Positions 53,984-64,000 of a stretch of 64,000 bases of DNA are shown here, piece after piece (position 1 is the stretch's first letter; each line of letters begins with the position of its first letter). This DNA comes from Lepas anatifera. Lineage: Eukaryota; Arthropoda; Thecostraca; Lepadidae. The stretch covers positions 1,459,501-1,523,500 of the forward strand of contig JAOTON010000056.1 in assembly GCA_034440635.1 (NCBI GenBank), given 5' to 3'. A model generated the notes under the pieces. That model made no database searches. It had not been told where the DNA came from and was given only the letters and a program-made list of their open reading frames with translations. The translations under genes and the position numbers were made by a program.

Positions 53984-54786
53984 TTAACACGCGCATTGAC
54001 GGGGGTCTGAGCCACCTTCGCATTGACGGGGGCGGGTACCCGCCCCTAAGATCTCGAGAACCACGGTAGGTAGCGAAAAACGGTAAACGGCGTTGGGCTG
54101 CCCATCCACTTCTCCATCGAAAACATTTGAACCATTTTTTGTCAGGTCACATTTAAGGACACGAGAGGTCAAACATGCCCGTCATAGGGATAACATGTAA
54201 AATTCAGTTTTTCGGGCATTACATCTAAACAAGTAAGATGAGCAAACGACTTGAACTATATGAATCCTCTTAGAAGCCGAATCGAATGATATATAATTTG
54301 ACCTTGCTAGGTCAAATCGGGATTTGACCTGACCTGAGGTCAGGTCAGGGTCAAATTATATAAAATGCATATCATTAGAACCGCAAAGCCCGGCGAGTCT
54401 AATGCAGCTAAAATAAATCCTCTATCACCATCCGTTACTGAGTTATTCTGTAAAAACAATTTTTCCCATGTATTTCAATGGGAGGTCATGCGCCGTACCT
54501 GACCTTAGGTCATCGATATCAAAATACCGGAATATATTTTAGAGAACTCGGTGGGGCCATTATGTGATATGAGTTTCATTGGATAAGTTCACCCTGCTCC
54601 GACTTATGCTATCTTAAACTTTTTTGAGGTCGGGTCCTTGACCTGTACTGGTGACCTGACCTGAGATGACCTAACCTTAAAATTTTCACGAGTTGTAAAA
54701 TGATGAGGGAAAGGTATACCAGTAGGCGGCGCTACGCGCCGCGTTTTCTATCTCCGAAAACCCAGGGGGGTACCCCCGTGTGTTAA
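53984..54786 (-). mobile_element. Family-1 TTAA element, second near-intact copy (803 bp)
   Basis: It reads from TTAACACGCGCATTGACGGG to gtacccccgtgtgttaa and is the reverse of 9505-10353 across its whole length, including the duplicated end motif gcattgacgggggcgggtac. The right terminus has lost a few bases. The TGACCT palindrome at about 54320-54350 and the AGGTCATCGATATC block are conserved. Confidence 0.85.
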
Positions 54787-55480
54787 ATTTGGTAGCATAA
54801 TGAGCATCATGACCCAAAAATTCGAATGACATGCGACATGACCCTGGAAAGAAATTATTTGGCCCGTCATTATAAGACCTTCCAAGGCCATGCTGCATAC
54901 CATTTGAATCCTTTTGTCAGGACAAACACATAGATTACTTTTGTTTTGTTCTAAGTCTAACCCCCCGTCCTAACTGGACGGTCGCCGACCGTCGGCGTCA
55001 GTTGCAGAGTGGTAATTCTGGAGTTTTAGCCAGCAGAAGAATGGTTTAGCTTTGGTAGCAATCTGGTAGCTCAAGTTGCGACGAACTGTTGTTTACCAAC
55101 AATCAAAACTTAGCTGTCATCAAGAACTATTAAAAGAACGATTGAGGAGAAAAAGGTAATCATGTCCAGTTTCCATAGATTCTTCAGAATGAATTCCAAT
55201 ATAAATTATTATTCTAAAACATGTATTACATTTAAGGACTAAAAACAACAGCAATCAACACGGATATCGGCTTCTGACGCAGACAGTCGGCGTCAAAAGT
55301 TGGACATTGTTCAACTTTTGCTGCGACGCGTTGCAACGCCATGCGATGCGTTGCGTCAGTGCGTTTTGTGTCCTGACCGAAAATCCCGGTCGTTGCGGCA
55401 GATCGACGGCGTGCGACGCGTTGCGTCTTGGTTAAGACATCGGGTCATGGTTTCCGAGTTATACTATATTTTCTAAATGG
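54787..55480. other. Unique DNA with GC-rich palindromes
   Basis: ACGGTCGCCGACCGT at about 54981-54995 is an imperfect palindrome. CAAAAGTTG..CAACTTTTG at 55295-55318 forms a hairpin. The GCGACGCGTTGC motif recurs in several variants at 55320-55430. This could be a further decayed TIR element; no frame is recognised. Confidence 0.35.
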
Positions 55481-55483
55481 GTT

Positions 55484-56000
55484 GAATTTGACCCATTTTG
55501 GCCCACTGTGACGTCACGAGTCAACGGATATGGTTCAAACTCGTCTTCAAAGTAGAGCATGGCAAGGCGTTTTCAGCGCCGTTTCAATCTTTTCTGCATC
55601 ACTCCTGGTTCCGGAGATGGTAGGGCGGGCCCATCGGATCCCTCTTGCCTAGGCTGTGGCGAGAGCTCAGAGAGCCCAGGCGGCGCCGGGTTAATGCTGA
55701 ATGCGCACGCTCACGCGATTTCAGAGCGAACTTCACGCCACAGCATCTGCTTGGGATATCGTGCAACATCCTTGAATTTTCCAGAAAAAAATCAATTTTC
55801 ATTAGTGAAGGGGCATGCACGTGCAAACGCGAGGCATGGCTCTAGTGCTGATCAGTGCAGTCCAGCTATGTTGCTGGCCCAAATATGCATACCAAATATC
55901 AGCCCAATCAATCGAGTAGTTTCTGAGGCATTAAAGACAGGGGCACACGCGGCGCGGAACTTAACCAATGCTATCTTGTTCTTAGATTGGTCCGAATATA
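55484..56000 (+). mobile_element. Dispersed element, left portion
   Basis: Its start (TTTGACCCATTTTGGCCCAC) matches 31424-31500 in reverse. Its later part (gaaggggcatgcacgtgcaa, cataccaaatatcagc, gagtagtttctgaggca) matches 63770-63955 in the same order. No protein domain is recognised, though the plus-strand frame from 55559 is open for 149 codons. Confidence 0.5.
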
Positions 56001-57495
56001 CGTTGTAAATTTCATTACGATTGGAATCATAGTTTTTATGTTAGCGTGCGTGTCAAATCTGCTCACCCCTTTCTCGTGCACCTGTGTGCGAGTGTTATGA
56101 GTTAGCATTAAATTGACCTTCACACCGTAACTCGCAGCATTGTTGCTCCCTGCACACCACATCTGGACCTGTTCAGATCAGCAAAAACAGAGTTATGACG
56201 TAATAAGAGGCGGAAATTTAATGACTTGACACGGCCCTGCTTTTGCACATGCCACGAGTTTCGTCAGAACCCCACCTATCCCAAGAGTGTTCAGTCAGTA
56301 ATAAGGCTCAGTATTTAGTCAGTAATAAGTAACTGGTCAGGCTAAAACATGGTTAAAACCCCGTCAAGGCACATGGCCCCCTTTCGGACAAAAGCTTTTC
56401 GTCAGCGTGACGGTCGGGTCGGGCCGAGTCGCTCATTTGTGAAAATGTATCCATATGTGCCCGTGACGCGCCCCATATGCCCATCTTACATGTGGTACAT
56501 GTTTTCCACCTACCTCTTGGACATGGTCGTGGTTTCAATACTGGCCAGCATATCAAATAAATACAGTTCACCAAAGTTCAGCAATAGGATTTACACAGGT
56601 TTGTGGTGCATGTCGATAGTTTTCCTAACGTTCTATATGATATAGCGATACGACAAACATGATGCTGTCAAGAACAAATTCTTGGCTTAAAAACAAAGAT
56701 GGGTTTGAGACCAAAGAGCCGGCGGTTCCACCTCCGGCAGGCCCTGGGAAAACTTGTTTCGTTTGTAGACTTTATGCATCTATTGTGCAGTGCACCATAC
56801 TAATTTTGAGAGGATTTCCCGAACATACCTTATACTGAGGCCATAAAGCGCCCCCCAACTTTCGGCCTATAATAAGAAATAAGTTCAGGGGAGGCCAGCT
56901 TGAGATTCTAACCTAAGCCGTCCACTTGAAGAGTCCAACGTCTACACAGGGCCACCCTGCCCTCGTTGTACGATGAGAAAGACAATGCCATAAAATCCCC
57001 GGTTTTATTTGCAGCACAAAAAAGTACGAATCACAGGAGAATGGCTGCTTTGACTTTACATTTCGACAACTCCGCCTCACAGAAGCACAATGTTTGACAA
57101 AAAAAGTTTCCATGCTGTGCTGTTGCAGTCCTGAAGCATAAAAGAGCCCTGAGTACGAGTTGCCATTGCCGATAGTGGCTAGGCAATTTCACCACACTGG
57201 TATAGATCTCAACAACTCCCACAAACCCCGAATCCTCTCAGAGAGCACTCAATCCACCTCTCCATTCCGGCTACTTGCACCGCGTCACTTGTGTTTACAA
57301 CTTCTCAGTGCGCGGCCTGCACCTGTCCAAACAGCTCAGTCCGGGATTAAGAGTCTGGACACAGGTGTGATCACAAGCAGCTGCCGGTACATAACAACTC
57401 GCCGCACCAGATCCGGCTCCAGAGCAGCCTAAGCGCCGCACCAACTTTTCTGATCGCCGCCGGGGGCTAAGTTGGAGCGACTGCCCGCCGCCTTG
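56001..57495. other. No confident gene; weak tRNA-like segment
   Basis: On the minus strand at about 56900-56960, GGCCCTGTGTAGACGTTGGA and GGTTAGAATCTCAAGC resemble a decayed tRNA A and B box, so a worn SINE is possible. Plus-strand frame 56349-56645 contains a hydrophobic stretch but no known domain. Confidence 0.3.
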
Positions 57496-57499
57496 CACC

Positions 57500-57945
57500 A
57501 GTACGTTCCAGGAATAGCTCTGCAGCCTTACTGCTCTGTACCAGCGCCAGTACTTTACAGGTACGGCACTGCAGCCTTACTGCTCTGTACCAGCGCCAGT
57601 ACTTTCGGTCGCACTGAGCCTTACTGCTCTGTACCAGCGACAGTACTTTACAGGTCGCACTGCGCCTTACTGCTCTTACCAGCGACAGTACTTTGGTCGC
57701 ACTGTGCCTTACTGCTCTGTACAGCGCCAGTACTTTAGGTAAGACTGCAGCCTTACTGCTCTGTACCAGCGGCAGTACTTTACAGGTACAGCACTGTAGC
57801 CTTACTGCTCTGTACCAGCGCCAGTACTTTACAGGTACAGCACTGTAGCTGTACTGCTCTGTACCTCTGTACCAGTAGTACCAGTAACAGCACGTTCCAG
57901 GTACGGCACTGCAGTTTGACGGCACTGTACCAGCTATTGCACGGC
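57500..57945 (+). repeat. Minisatellite, about 49-bp unit
   Basis: About nine units contain GCCTTACTGCTCTGTACCAG then cgccagtactttacaggtac. Several in the middle have small deletions (missing ACAG or TGT). CAGTACTTTACAGGTAC has partial dyad symmetry. Confidence 0.9.
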
Positions 57946-57983
57946 TACAAACCACTACAGCAATACAGCCTACCCCAACTGAC

Positions 57984-58080
57984 CGGGATGCAGTGGCCTA
58001 GTGGTGGCACGTCGGACTACCATGCCGCTGACCCAGGTTCAAAGCCCGGGCGGGAATACTGAATGAGGACTTCCTGATCC
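57984..58080 (+). mobile_element. tRNA-headed SINE fragment
   Basis: GATGCAGTGGCCTAGTGGTG, then GCACGTCGGACTACCATG and GACCCAGGTTCAAAGCCCGG give recognisable A and B boxes in tRNA-like spacing. The head is followed by aatactgaatgaggac, not a mature tRNA end. Confidence 0.6.
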
Positions 58081-58166
58081 CTAACATACCCTTCCAACCG
58101 GGTGAGAGTTGGCGACAACATATGGCCTCAGCAGTTGGTGCGCCGGAAAGCCCGAGGCTTCAATAC

Positions 58167-58316
58167 CACCGCCGGCCCGCCCACCAACAGCGTCACCAAC
58201 GCCGGTCCGCCCACCAACAGCGTCACCAACGCCGGCCCGCCCACCAACAGCGTCACCAACGCCGGCCCGCCCACCAACAGCGTCACCAACGCCGGTCCGC
58301 CCACGCATCAGCACTT
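58167..58316 (+). repeat. Minisatellite, 30-bp unit, five near-perfect copies
   Basis: CGCCCACCAACAGCGTCACC then aacgccggyc repeats with only a C/T change between copies. The 30-bp period keeps frame, giving a Thr/Asn/Ala/Gly-Pro decapeptide repeat on the plus strand and a Gly/Val/Ala-rich one on the minus strand. Near-identity implies recent expansion. Confidence 0.95.
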
Positions 58317-58449
58317 TCACCCATGCAGACCCGCCCACAGAGATGACAAGCATTCTGTACTTGCACATATCTTGGGACATTGAAAAGGAGTTGACAGGGT
58401 CCAACTTATTCGATTTCTGATCTGAGAAAAGGATAATGAACACGCATGA

Positions 58450-59049
58450 ATGCCACCGTGGCCAAACCAATGTCGGTGCAGGGCTCGTCACCCGATAAGA
58501 AAACCAATGAGGGGAACTCTTTATCCCTATCACACATATAAAGCGGCGACTGAGCCACCGACGACACAGAGGCCTTCCACTACCTCGATGATGCGGAATA
58601 TCTGTCATCTTCACCTGCTAGTTCAGCGCACGCTCCCCAATAACCAGCGGCAATGGCCGCCGTGGGCGTTCCAGCGCCGCGGCCTCTTTGCTGCCGGGTT
58701 CGGAATCAGCCGGGCCAGGTCCGTTCGTTGGCCGTCGAAGCAAGGCTGGATCGATGATCGTAATGAGGCTCATCAGCCCCTTGCCGGAAGGCCGGCTCCG
58801 ATCCGCTGTTACGGCGCTCCAGTGCGGCCCACGCACAGCACTGCGCCCGCACTCACTACCATTCACGGTGGGATTCCGCCATCCTCAAGTGAGGGTGCTA
58901 CCCATTTTTTAAACCACTGCCATTCACGGTGGGATTCCGCCATCTTCAGGTGGGGGTGCTACCAATTTTTGGAACCACTTCTATCTCCACTACCTTGGTT
59001 AGTTGAAAGAGTTGCCGCTTTTGGCACTGAAATGTCACCAAGTAACTAG
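58450..59049 (+). CDS. Unrecognised 199-codon frame
   Basis: ATG-initiated and mostly non-repetitive. It contains a TATAAA at 58537-58542 inside the frame, so if that box is used transcription would start about 30 bases later, and the ATGs at 58589 and 58592 would be the relevant starts. The C-terminal third is the 61-bp tandem duplication, which argues against an old conserved protein. No domain is recognised. Confidence 0.2.
   Translation: MPPWPNQCRCRARHPIRKPMRGTLYPYHTYKAATEPPTTQRPSTTSMMRNICHLHLLVQRTLPNNQRQWPPWAFQRRGLFAAGFGISRARSVRWPSKQGWIDDRNEAHQPLAGRPAPIRCYGAPVRPTHSTAPALTTIHGGIPPSSSEGATHFLNHCHSRWDSAIFRWGCYQFLEPLLSPLPWLVERVAAFGTEMSPSN
58858..58980 (+). repeat. 61-bp tandem duplication
   Basis: CCATTCACGGTGGGATTCCG, then ccatcctcaagtgagggtgc occurs twice back to back with a few substitutions (tcaagtgaggg against tcaggtggggg). 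Confidence 0.85.
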
Positions 59050-59130
59050 TGTTTTTCGGCCGCGGATGGTTTTCCGACCATCTAGAAAAACAGGTGGGGG
59101 CCTCCGAGACCCTTCAAATGTCCGTGTTAA
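59046..59130 (+). mobile_element. Family-2 TTAA element, right-end fragment
   Basis: The order ttttcggccgcggatggttt, accatctagaaaaac, gggggcctccgagaccc and then gtccgtgttaa matches the right terminus at 29330-29416 and 63590-63654. TTAA is at 59127-59130. Confidence 0.5.
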
Positions 59131-59169
59131 ATTCTTCCCAGCTTGTGCCTGGAAGATATGTTTACCTAT

Positions 59170-59640
59170 TTAAGGAAATTCATAAAACTCAAGAAATTGA
59201 CGATTTCCCCATGCACTTCAATGGAAAGGTCATCGCCCTAACTTTGCTCCAGATCATCGACATAAAAATCCCGTTACTATAAGTTAACAATAATTATCGG
59301 AGTTTAACAACGCACAAACTGCCATGGTTATAGGGCGTCACCAACTCTCATCCCGTTGGGAGGGATTTGGGGGATCAGATCGACTTATTCAAAGGCTCCG
59401 TCGGAACTTTAAACCGGGACCGGCGACTTAGGCGATTTTGGTGCTATCCATTAAGCCACCCATCTCCCAATTACTATAAGTTGTACTCGGAGACCTTATT
59501 ATGTGATGCGAACCTCAGATCGATAGATTAGGCTTGCCCCGACAGCTGCACCTCTAAATATTGTTTTTAGATTAGGTCAGTTTACCTGGACTGTAACCTG
59601 ACTTGATATCACCTATAGCCTATTGCATCAAAAAACTACC
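59170..59640 (-). mobile_element. Family-1 TTAA element, decayed and SINE-interrupted
   Basis: The left part (ccatgcacttcaatggaaag, gatcatcgacataaaaatcc, cgttactataag) and right part (ccttattatgtgatgcgaac, ttaggtcagtttacctgg, ctgtaacctgacttg) follow the order of 54475-54680 and 11050-11280. A SINE at 59286-59470 splits them. Confidence 0.6.
59286..59470 (-). mobile_element. SINE-A, copy 2, with 12-bp TSD
   Basis: TTACTATAAGTT at 59274-59285 recurs at 59471-59482. Between them, in reverse, lies the same body as 40830-41010 (ggcgtcacca..cccgttggga and gatcagat.gacttatt). The tRNA head is more decayed than in copy 1. Confidence 0.65.
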
Positions 59641-60640
59641 TAAGTAACATATAAAAATACGTACGTTGAATATTTACCTACGTGATTGTTTTGTTTCACC
59701 AAAAAACTATCTAGGTAAAAATTCATCATGGTAGAATTTGTGTCGTTTTTATTTCGTGGTTTTGTTTGCATATCTTACAATAAAACTGTTGACTCTTATG
59801 CAATATACAAATAAGCAGGCGTGAGTTACTCAATTCGGCACCCTGGTGGATATAAGCAAGTTAGGTCATCATTTCTCTCAATCTCCTTATTTTTATGGGT
59901 AGCGGTACCTTAACAGACTCCACCCATAAACGTGGAGGCGGCAGCAGTTCCAAATTGTTGAGTTCACTACCCGGTACTCCGCTACTTCTTGGCACGGAGA
60001 AGGATGCCGCCACTCGGCTGCCACTGGAGTAGTCCGCCGATAGCGGATTAGCCGACGAAGTAGCCGACTTTCCGGCTGCCAGTTTCTCGCCTATCGCCAG
60101 TCTCTTTGCTGATGCGCCGGCCCAGTTCCTTTAGAAAATTCTAGTGTGGACTAGCCGATCGTCTCCAGACATCTCGACTGCAACAGGCTGGGACGAACGG
60201 GACCGCTATAGCCGTTGTTGTTTGCACGATTCTGCAGCGACTGCAGCGGTGCCCATCTGTATTGCAGAATTCGCTACCGCCGAAAATGCGAGAGTACACG
60301 CGCACGTTGCATTCCCGACATGGTTTTTACCTTGCCTCTAACGGAAAGCAGTGATACTATCTGGGCGTCGTCTGCCGCCGCGGCTCAGTCCATTTGGCTT
60401 CAACACCGCCCGGATGTCTGTAGATTTGAGCGCGCGCTTTAAGATATCAAAGGCTGCACGGCGTGGATGGCGACCTGCGCTGATCTGACAACAGTACGTA
60501 CAGCTGCCGCGCGTTGGCGACAGCTCCGCACCCATAGGCGGATCTAGGATTTCCGATTCGGGAGGAGTGGCATATGGTCGGGGGGGGGGACTAGTGGCAC
60601 TTGTGGGCGGAAAAACTATCAAGTCGGCACCAAATCCTAT
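59641..60640. other. No recognised gene
   Basis: AT-rich to 59880, then moderately GC-rich DNA with a GCCGACTTTCCGGCTGCCAG block. No domain or TIR is recognised. 60538-60590 (aggcggatctaggatttccg) resembles 61863-61880 (gcggatcccggatttccgat), a small shared repeat. Confidence 0.35.
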
Positions 60641-61170
60641 TGCACGGGCACCGATACTCACATCCTGCGGGGGAGCGACATTACAAGGGGCGCTGTGACC
60701 ATCTCAGGGACGCCAAGGGTCGTTCGAGGAGGGAGGGTAAGTGCCCCACCTGCAACCCATCCACCCACCCCCTGGATCTGCCGCACTTGCAGAGGATCTG
60801 GATGTCTGCACTTGCAGCGGTGTTGTGCACAGACCTCTGCTCTGACGTACAAAGGAACATCAGTCCGTATCGTGTCGCCGTTCAGCAGCGTACCCACAAT
60901 GACACCTGGGTACGCGTTTTACCGGGCGCCTGAGTCACCCTTCACCCCAGCCAGGAGTCTTGTTCGGACAGTCAAGTCTTCGCTGGCTCCAAGCTCTTTC
61001 TCAGCCATGTCGGTGGCGGTGGTAGGGTCCCAGAGAGGTTGGTGAATTATCCTGGCTTCCGCCGGTGGTGCAGTCATCGTGCCTTGTAACCATGCATCGT
61101 CGTTATCGAGAGGCACAGTTTGGCACCAGCCGAGAGGTTAATGGCATTGACGAGCAGCTGAGAGACATGG
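60640..61170 (-). other. GC-rich stretch with minus-strand open frames
   Basis: Two minus-strand frames (60919-61116 and 60658-60897) are open and non-repetitive: LWDPTTATDMAEKELGASED then LTVRTRLLAGVKGDSG, and VGTLLNGDTIRTDVPLYVRA. They resemble broken parts of one coding region, possibly an old retroelement, but I cannot name a domain. Confidence 0.25.
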
Positions 61171-62640
61171 GCCGGAGCCAGGTATGGAGTACCTTCCTAC
61201 ATGGCACGCAACAAAACACCACCTAATACCTATGCATTTATGCATTTTTGAAGCCTCTGTAAACTTGTGGGGTTGGCCCACAGAGCCTCAGCCCGTCTTG
61301 ACATGTCTCTTTCCTCTTCCATGCCCGTGTTACCATCTTCTTCCCAACTTAATTTCAAACTACTTAAAGTGGTCAGCGAAACTTCGTTTAGAATCAATAA
61401 TTTTCGCTCAGAGCCAAAAGAGAAATGAAATGACACGAGCACGGCTAAAAAAGACGTTTGATCTTATTTCGGGAAGTTACTTTACTGTATCTGGCAGGAC
61501 TCAAATCAAAGGCGTTTTGCTCCTCTTTTGATGACAGATGAGTTCTATTCCAGTACATCAATCGAGCAAATTGCCTCAGTATCAGAACCGCCGAGTTTCA
61601 TGGAGGCACAGCTAGTGCCATCTACCAACTGATCTCCGAACCAGTAGTGCCGGAACACTTCGCCAGGTAGCGCTGGCGTTATTGGCGCGAGCATCGCGTG
61701 ACGTCCGCAGCTGGTGTCGGCATTGATCCGTCGATGCCGGCTCAACGTGACGACCTGTTATTATTCAGGCCCTTCTTCACTACTCGCCCGCACGTACACA
61801 CATTCATTCACAAAGCGGGCCACCCAGCCCAAGAAATGGGAAAAATTCACAAATGCACGCGGGCGGATCCCGGATTTCCGATGACAAGGGACACTCGTGT
61901 AAGGGAGGAGGGTGGTTTGGGCCTCAATGGAGCGCAATTTGGGAAATTCTTGAGGTGCACCCTGTCAGAGGCGCACCAAATTTCATCGTAAGGATGCTAA
62001 TACTTGCGCTCTCGGGAGGGGGTGGGGAAACGAAACGACGTTTCAGGGGGATGCGCAGGTGGGTCGATCGAGGGGTACGTACCCCCTTCCGATTTGCCTA
62101 GACAAGGACCAAGCGAAAATAATTCACTCAGTTAGGAAAACGGTGCAATAATATTATACCGGTGAAGCACCTTTGAGGTGACCAACCGGGTAACTGAAAT
62201 ACAACACCTCGAGGAAGTTAATTCATGTATTATATTTAAGGTATTTTTCAATTATATCAACAGCGGTATTTACCAATAATAGATGAAGTCATCGCTTAAA
62301 ACAGTAGTAATAGTTACACGAGATTGAACACGCGCTAAACAGCTTGTGAGGGGCCATAATTAGTGAAACCAAGATTATATTATATATGAAGTAAAAGAGA
62401 TGAATGGTAAAACTATTCACAAGTATAAGGTGATGTGTCTCACATGCCCAGGCCAAAAAATAAGAAAAAGTGTTAAAACTTTAGAACATGCTAAGTAAAC
62501 GCTACAAAGCGGCCACTAATATCCCATACACGTTCCTGATATTGGCATGTACTGAATGACCCGATTTCGGCAAGTCTTAAAATCATCGAGGAAAAATTTG
62601 CCTCCATGACGTGGTCAGAAACAAATTGATTTGTCAGCCC
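61171..62640. other. No recognised gene
   Basis: Mixed DNA with short frames only. Nothing further is recognised. Confidence 0.4.
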
Positions 62641-62648
62641 AGGCAACG

Positions 62649-62737
62649 GACGGACGAACGAACAAACGAAAGAACGAACGAACGAACGAACGAACGAACG
62701 AACGAACGAACGAAACGAACGAACGAACGAACGAATC
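62649..62737 (+). repeat. (GAAC)n microsatellite
   Basis: About twenty GAAC units occur with rare interruptions (gaaag, gaaac). On the minus strand this translates as a Ser-Phe-Val-Arg run, which is not a protein. Confidence 0.95.
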
Positions 62738-63079
62738 TTGAAAAAAACATAATGAACGAACATTTCATGCAGCGGAACCTCCACAACTTGCCATTTGAAT
62801 TTTCTGCAGGGCATTAATAACGCTGAAGCCGTTTGGCAGGTTCGAAAAGTTAGCTTTGGGATGAAATCCACACAACGCTCATAGCTTTACCGTATTTCGC
62901 CTACAGGTAGAATAAAATTACTTTTTTCGCCCACATTTGAACCTTTAAGAATATCGCATTTTCCGAATGAGCCAGGTCAATACAAGGCTTCAAATCGAGA
63001 ACGAAATAAAAACTCGGCGATGCAATTTTTGGATGTTCCAATCTCTCCGCCTCGAAATTGGACTAGGATCATAAAGAGA

Positions 63080-63654
63080 ACATCCCACACAAAGTTCTCT
63101 GAGACATTGAGGTCAAGGTCATTCAAGGTCACTGACCTATACCGTAACAATATGAAAATAGTAGCCTTTAGGCGGGAAACGAGGGTATGATCTTGAAAAA
63201 GGCCTTTGACCTTGGCCTGTGACATTGACCTTGACACTTACTAGCCACAACTATGAAATCATACCATAACATACGTCATACGGAATGTCATCTGACCGGA
63301 ACACTGGGGTCAATGACCTTGAACTGTGACCTTCGATCTTGACCTTCATGTGAGGTGACTGGCATATAACCCCAATTACATGATGTTATCACGTAACCAC
63401 TCGGTGCTCAGTGCAGCCGAACTGGCGCGACTGCGCGGTTGTGACGGTCTCAAAATATAGGTCTGGCTTTGAAAGCCCGAAGTCAAAAAGTTATTGACCG
63501 GTTTCCAAAATTACTTCACCAATCCACGGGCTCGTGAATTCATTCAAATGTAGCTAAGCAGCGTTCCCTGGCTGCGAAGGTTTCTTCGGCCACCTCGGAA
63601 AAAAATATGTGGTGGGGGGCACCTTCGGACCCCCCCTTCTACTGCGCGTGTTAA
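63080..63654 (+). mobile_element. Family-2 TTAA element, right two-thirds
   Basis: It is collinear with 28840-29416: gaggtcaaggtcattcaagg, tcactgacct, ctgtgacattgaccttgaca, gaccttcatgtgaggtgac and cgactgcgcggttgtgacgg, ending tactgcgcgtgttaa with TTAA at 63651-63654. The left end is not preserved. TGACCT and AGGTCA half-sites are conserved between the copies. Confidence 0.75.
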
Positions 63655-63689
63655 CAGTTTAGACACTTTATGTTCAACTCTAAATCGTG

Positions 63690-64000
63690 CGGAAATTTGA
63701 TGCAGAGAACTATGGACGAAACGAAATATGCCAGCAGCGGTTTCTCGACACGCTCTATTAAGTGCTGCTTCAATTGAAAAGCCATTGCACGAGTGGGATA
63801 TTTCCTTGAAGGGGCGTGAGCGTGCGCACGTGAGCCGTGGCCTGCTGCTGATATAGGCAATCCATTCATTTCGTTAGCACAAAATCACATACCAAATTTC
63901 AGCTCATTTGATCCAGTAGTTCCTGAAATATCGAAGTGGAGCACACCTAGGCACGTGGCGTTAGACCCACGATGTAATCAATAGTTCTTAAATCAGCCGA
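63690..64000 (+). mobile_element. Dispersed element shared with 55700-56000, cut by window end
   Basis: gaaggggcgtgagcgtgcgc, then cacataccaaatttcagctc and ccagtagttcctgaaata parallel 55805-55935. The copy continues past the window. Confidence 0.45.

Noticed and set aside
57467..57955. A 162-codon minus-strand frame (VLALVQSSKA repeats)
   Set aside because: It is the 49-bp minisatellite with indels; no flanking coding signal.
58081..58614. A 177-codon minus-strand frame with GGRAGVGDAV repeats
   Set aside because: The repeat part is the 30-bp minisatellite and the rest shows no domain; the opposite strand is open as well.
62491..62871. Minus-strand frame with a Ser-Phe-Val-Arg run
   Set aside because: It crosses the (GAAC)n microsatellite and has no other protein-like feature.

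Overview
The window reads as repeat-rich nuclear DNA from an invertebrate animal. A Pao/BEL-type LTR retrotransposon, tRNA-headed SINEs, a degraded LINE reverse-transcriptase tail, several terminal-inverted-repeat (TIR) DNA elements, many GC-rich minisatellites and consensus GT/AG splice signals all fit this. A marine arthropod such as a crustacean is my guess, but nothing here fixes the taxon. I find no bacterial operon, rRNA gene, CRISPR array or complete host protein gene. Almost every long open frame is a minisatellite whose unit lacks stop codons.

Layout. 1-6.5 kb: pieces of two TTAA-ended element families; an 1.8-kb element with inverted arrays of a GTACGTA-like motif at both ends (795-2612); a complete SINE with target-site duplication (TSD) at 2856-3323; two head-to-tail copies of a 309-bp TIR element. 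6.5-9.5 kb: mostly unique DNA with a GC-rich patch, a perfect 28-bp palindrome and a short frame with 9-residue repeats. 9.5-11.4 kb: one intact and one decayed family-1 TTAA element. 11.43-15.75 kb: a Pao/BEL retrotransposon on the minus strand with nearly identical LTRs and a 5-bp TSD, but with most of pol deleted and a further retroelement inserted near the end of gag. 16.3-19.0 kb: a large minisatellite. 19.6-25.2 kb: SINE, tandem duplication, a palindromic insertion, LINE remnant. 25.6-31.8 kb: third copy of the 309-bp element, an intact family-2 TTAA element, SINE. 32.3-34.0, 38.5-39.2 and 42.0-42.5 kb: three more minisatellites, with a nested TTAA element at 36.7-37.8 kb and SINEs near 41 kb. 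44-49.5 kb: an ORF1-like coiled-coil remnant, a possible coding exon, and two minisatellites, one split by a TIR transposon. 50.7-53.1 kb: the best host-gene signals, a signal-peptide exon on the minus strand facing an exon donor on the plus strand across GC-rich DNA. 54-64 kb: another family-1 copy, two more minisatellites, SINEs and family-2 remnants.

The most striking theme is that both main TTAA-ended families are packed with AGGTCA/TGACCT, the nuclear-receptor half-site, in ordered arrangements (everted repeats, DR1, DR4). They could spread receptor-binding sites around this genome. The second theme is nesting: SINE in TTAA element, TTAA element in short TIR element, retroelement in Pao/BEL, TIR element in minisatellite. 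Several of these junctions carry readable target-site duplications.
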